This document shows positions 19,651 to 20,314 of a stretch of 20,314 nt of DNA, in pieces. A program made the translations under genes and the position numbers. The stretch is taken from IMG/VR virus record IMGVR_UViG_3300017764_000156, positions 1 through 20,314 of that record; one strand, given 5' to 3'. A model generated the notes under the pieces. It had not been told where the DNA came from. It saw only the letters and a list, made by a program, of their open reading frames with translations, and searched no databases. The stretch's first letter is position 1. Every line of letters starts with the position of its first letter. Origin of the DNA: a virus.

Positions 19651-20225
19651 CACTACTAGTTGCCTGCTGTCTACTATTCACACCGCAACCAGCTAACAAC
19701 TACATTGACTGGGCGGCAATTGAGCAATACACACTATACGACTACGAATACAGTTACGGCGAACAATCAGGCATGGTAGGCATGTTACAACACTGGTTAA
19801 ACATAGAAATAGACAACATCTATGGACAACAAACACACCGAGCGCACCGACAAGAAGCCATGCAAAAGGGCAAACAACTACCGTTATATGATATTAATGT
19901 TGCAGATAGGGACTTCGGCGCACAAGTCGAGCAATGGCGCCCACTAGTAACAGAAGCAATACAACACTTCGGCGGACCAGTTAGCGACGTGCCACGCTTC
20001 CTGCGAATAATGCAATGCGAAAGCAACGGTGACTCAGACGCGTACAACGCACAAAGCGGCGCTTCAGGTCTTATGCAACACTTACACCCGCCATATTGGG
20101 AAGCACGCGCACGATCAGCAGGCTACTCTAACGCATCACCCTTTAATGCTGAAGCAAACATTTACGCCAGCGCTTACATCATCTACCACAGTCCTAACAG
20201 TTGGCAACACTGGGTTTGCACCTAG
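19647..20225 (+). CDS. exported transglycosylase-like protein with peptidoglycan-binding region
   Basis: A 192-residue protein starting at ATG 19647 (ATGA overlap; an in-frame TTG at 19629 is less likely). Residues 1-16 are a short hydrophobic export signal (MTLLVACCLLF) without a basic residue. Residues about 38-70 look like a peptidoglycan_binding_1 repeat (GMLQHWLNIEIDNIYGQQTHRAHR). Residues about 112-190 are a lytic transglycosylase / Rpf-like domain, with catalytic Glu125 in IMQCESNGDSDAYN and ASGLMQ at 139-144. C124 and C191 could form a disulfide as in Rpf proteins. It would cleave glycan strands of the cell wall. It sits at the end of the early operon, far from the lysis genes. Confidence 0.75.
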   Translation: MTLLVACCLLFTPQPANNYIDWAAIEQYTLYDYEYSYGEQSGMVGMLQHWLNIEIDNIYGQQTHRAHRQEAMQKGKQLPLYDINVADRDFGAQVEQWRPLVTEAIQHFGGPVSDVPRFLRIMQCESNGDSDAYNAQSGASGLMQHLHPPYWEARARSAGYSNASPFNAEANIYASAYIIYHSPNSWQHWVCT

Positions 20226-20303
20226 ATACCTACACGGAGACACTATGCAGTTTTTTTTCAAACACTACCCCCCCTACACCCCGCCCCCCATCCTTCCCTC
20301 TCC
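20226..20303. other. right-end low-complexity region
   Basis: A T-run (20251-20258) and a long C-rich stretch follow the last stop. A possible start (ATG 20245 after GGAG) opens into Pro-rich low-complexity sequence and is not called. Parts resemble a degraded Illumina adapter (ACACT ... CCCTACAC ... CG), so this stretch is probably in large part sequencing noise. Confidence 0.5.
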
Positions 20304-20314
20304 AGATCGGAAGA
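20304..20314 (+). other. Illumina adapter residue
   Basis: AGATCGGAAGA equals the first 11 bases of the standard Illumina read-through adapter (AGATCGGAAGAGC). These bases are not part of the genome. Confidence 0.95.

Noticed and set aside
20245-20303. Partial gene starting at ATG 20245 after GGAG and running off the contig
   Set aside because: It codes only low-complexity Pro-rich sequence and runs into Illumina adapter, so it is probably not biological.
1-20314. Search for integrase, repressor, tRNA genes and CRISPR arrays
   Set aside because: Nothing recognisable was seen on either strand by reading. The only regular repeat is the Pro-rich coding repeat at 15055-15102.

Overview
This window looks like a nearly complete, linear genome of a small tailed phage (siphovirus with an HK97-type head), assembled from environmental or short-read data. 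All credible genes lie on the plus strand and most overlap by 1-30 bases (ATGA, TAATG), so translation is probably coupled. No integrase, excisionase, repressor, tRNA or rRNA gene was seen, so a strictly lytic life cycle is the simpler reading. The host is probably an actinobacterium of moderate GC. Signs are the CGT...RHxR...E..CxxC small protein at 18302, an actinophage-style holin ending near residues SMLKG at 14313, an amidase and a transglycosylase with peptidoglycan-binding domains, and the style of the head and tail genes. The host assignment is inference; an aquatic actinobacterium would fit.

Layout. Packaging (95-3508): HNH nuclease, candidate small terminase, a zinc-ribbon peptide, two beta-group DNA methyltransferases, then the large terminase. 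Head (3528-8579): small membrane protein, portal, protease, a self-contained promoter-gene-terminator cassette (5433-5764), the major capsid gene with its own promoter, a strong hairpin, then small connector genes. Tail (8583-13592): tail tube protein, tail assembly chaperones joined by a canonical -1 frameshift at T_TTT_TTA (9261-9267), a gp10-like protein in an unusual place, a 576-residue tape measure, tail-tip protein, candidate receptor-binding protein and a tail fibre chaperone-like protein. Lysis and envelope (13589-16382): amidase endolysin, holin, a 468-residue exported protein with a PPC-like domain, Pro-rich stalk and acidic region, and two further small membrane proteins.

The right-hand module (16396-20225) starts at the strongest promoter in the window. 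It holds short unknown genes, two winged-helix proteins, a C5 cytosine methyltransferase, a Rad52-like annealing protein and, at the end, an exported transglycosylase-like protein. No polymerase, helicase or primase was recognised, so replication must lean on the host or on the unknown proteins.

The most interesting observations are: (1) a second reading frame of 126 codons inside the C5 methyltransferase, with its own ribosome binding site and the look of a known stand-alone phage protein family; (2) a moron-like cassette in front of the capsid gene whose promoter shares a 14-base element with the early promoter; (3) a tandem pair of methyltransferases between the two terminase genes, with a repeated junction sequence. 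The last 11 bases are Illumina adapter, and the outermost bases at both ends should not be trusted as biology.
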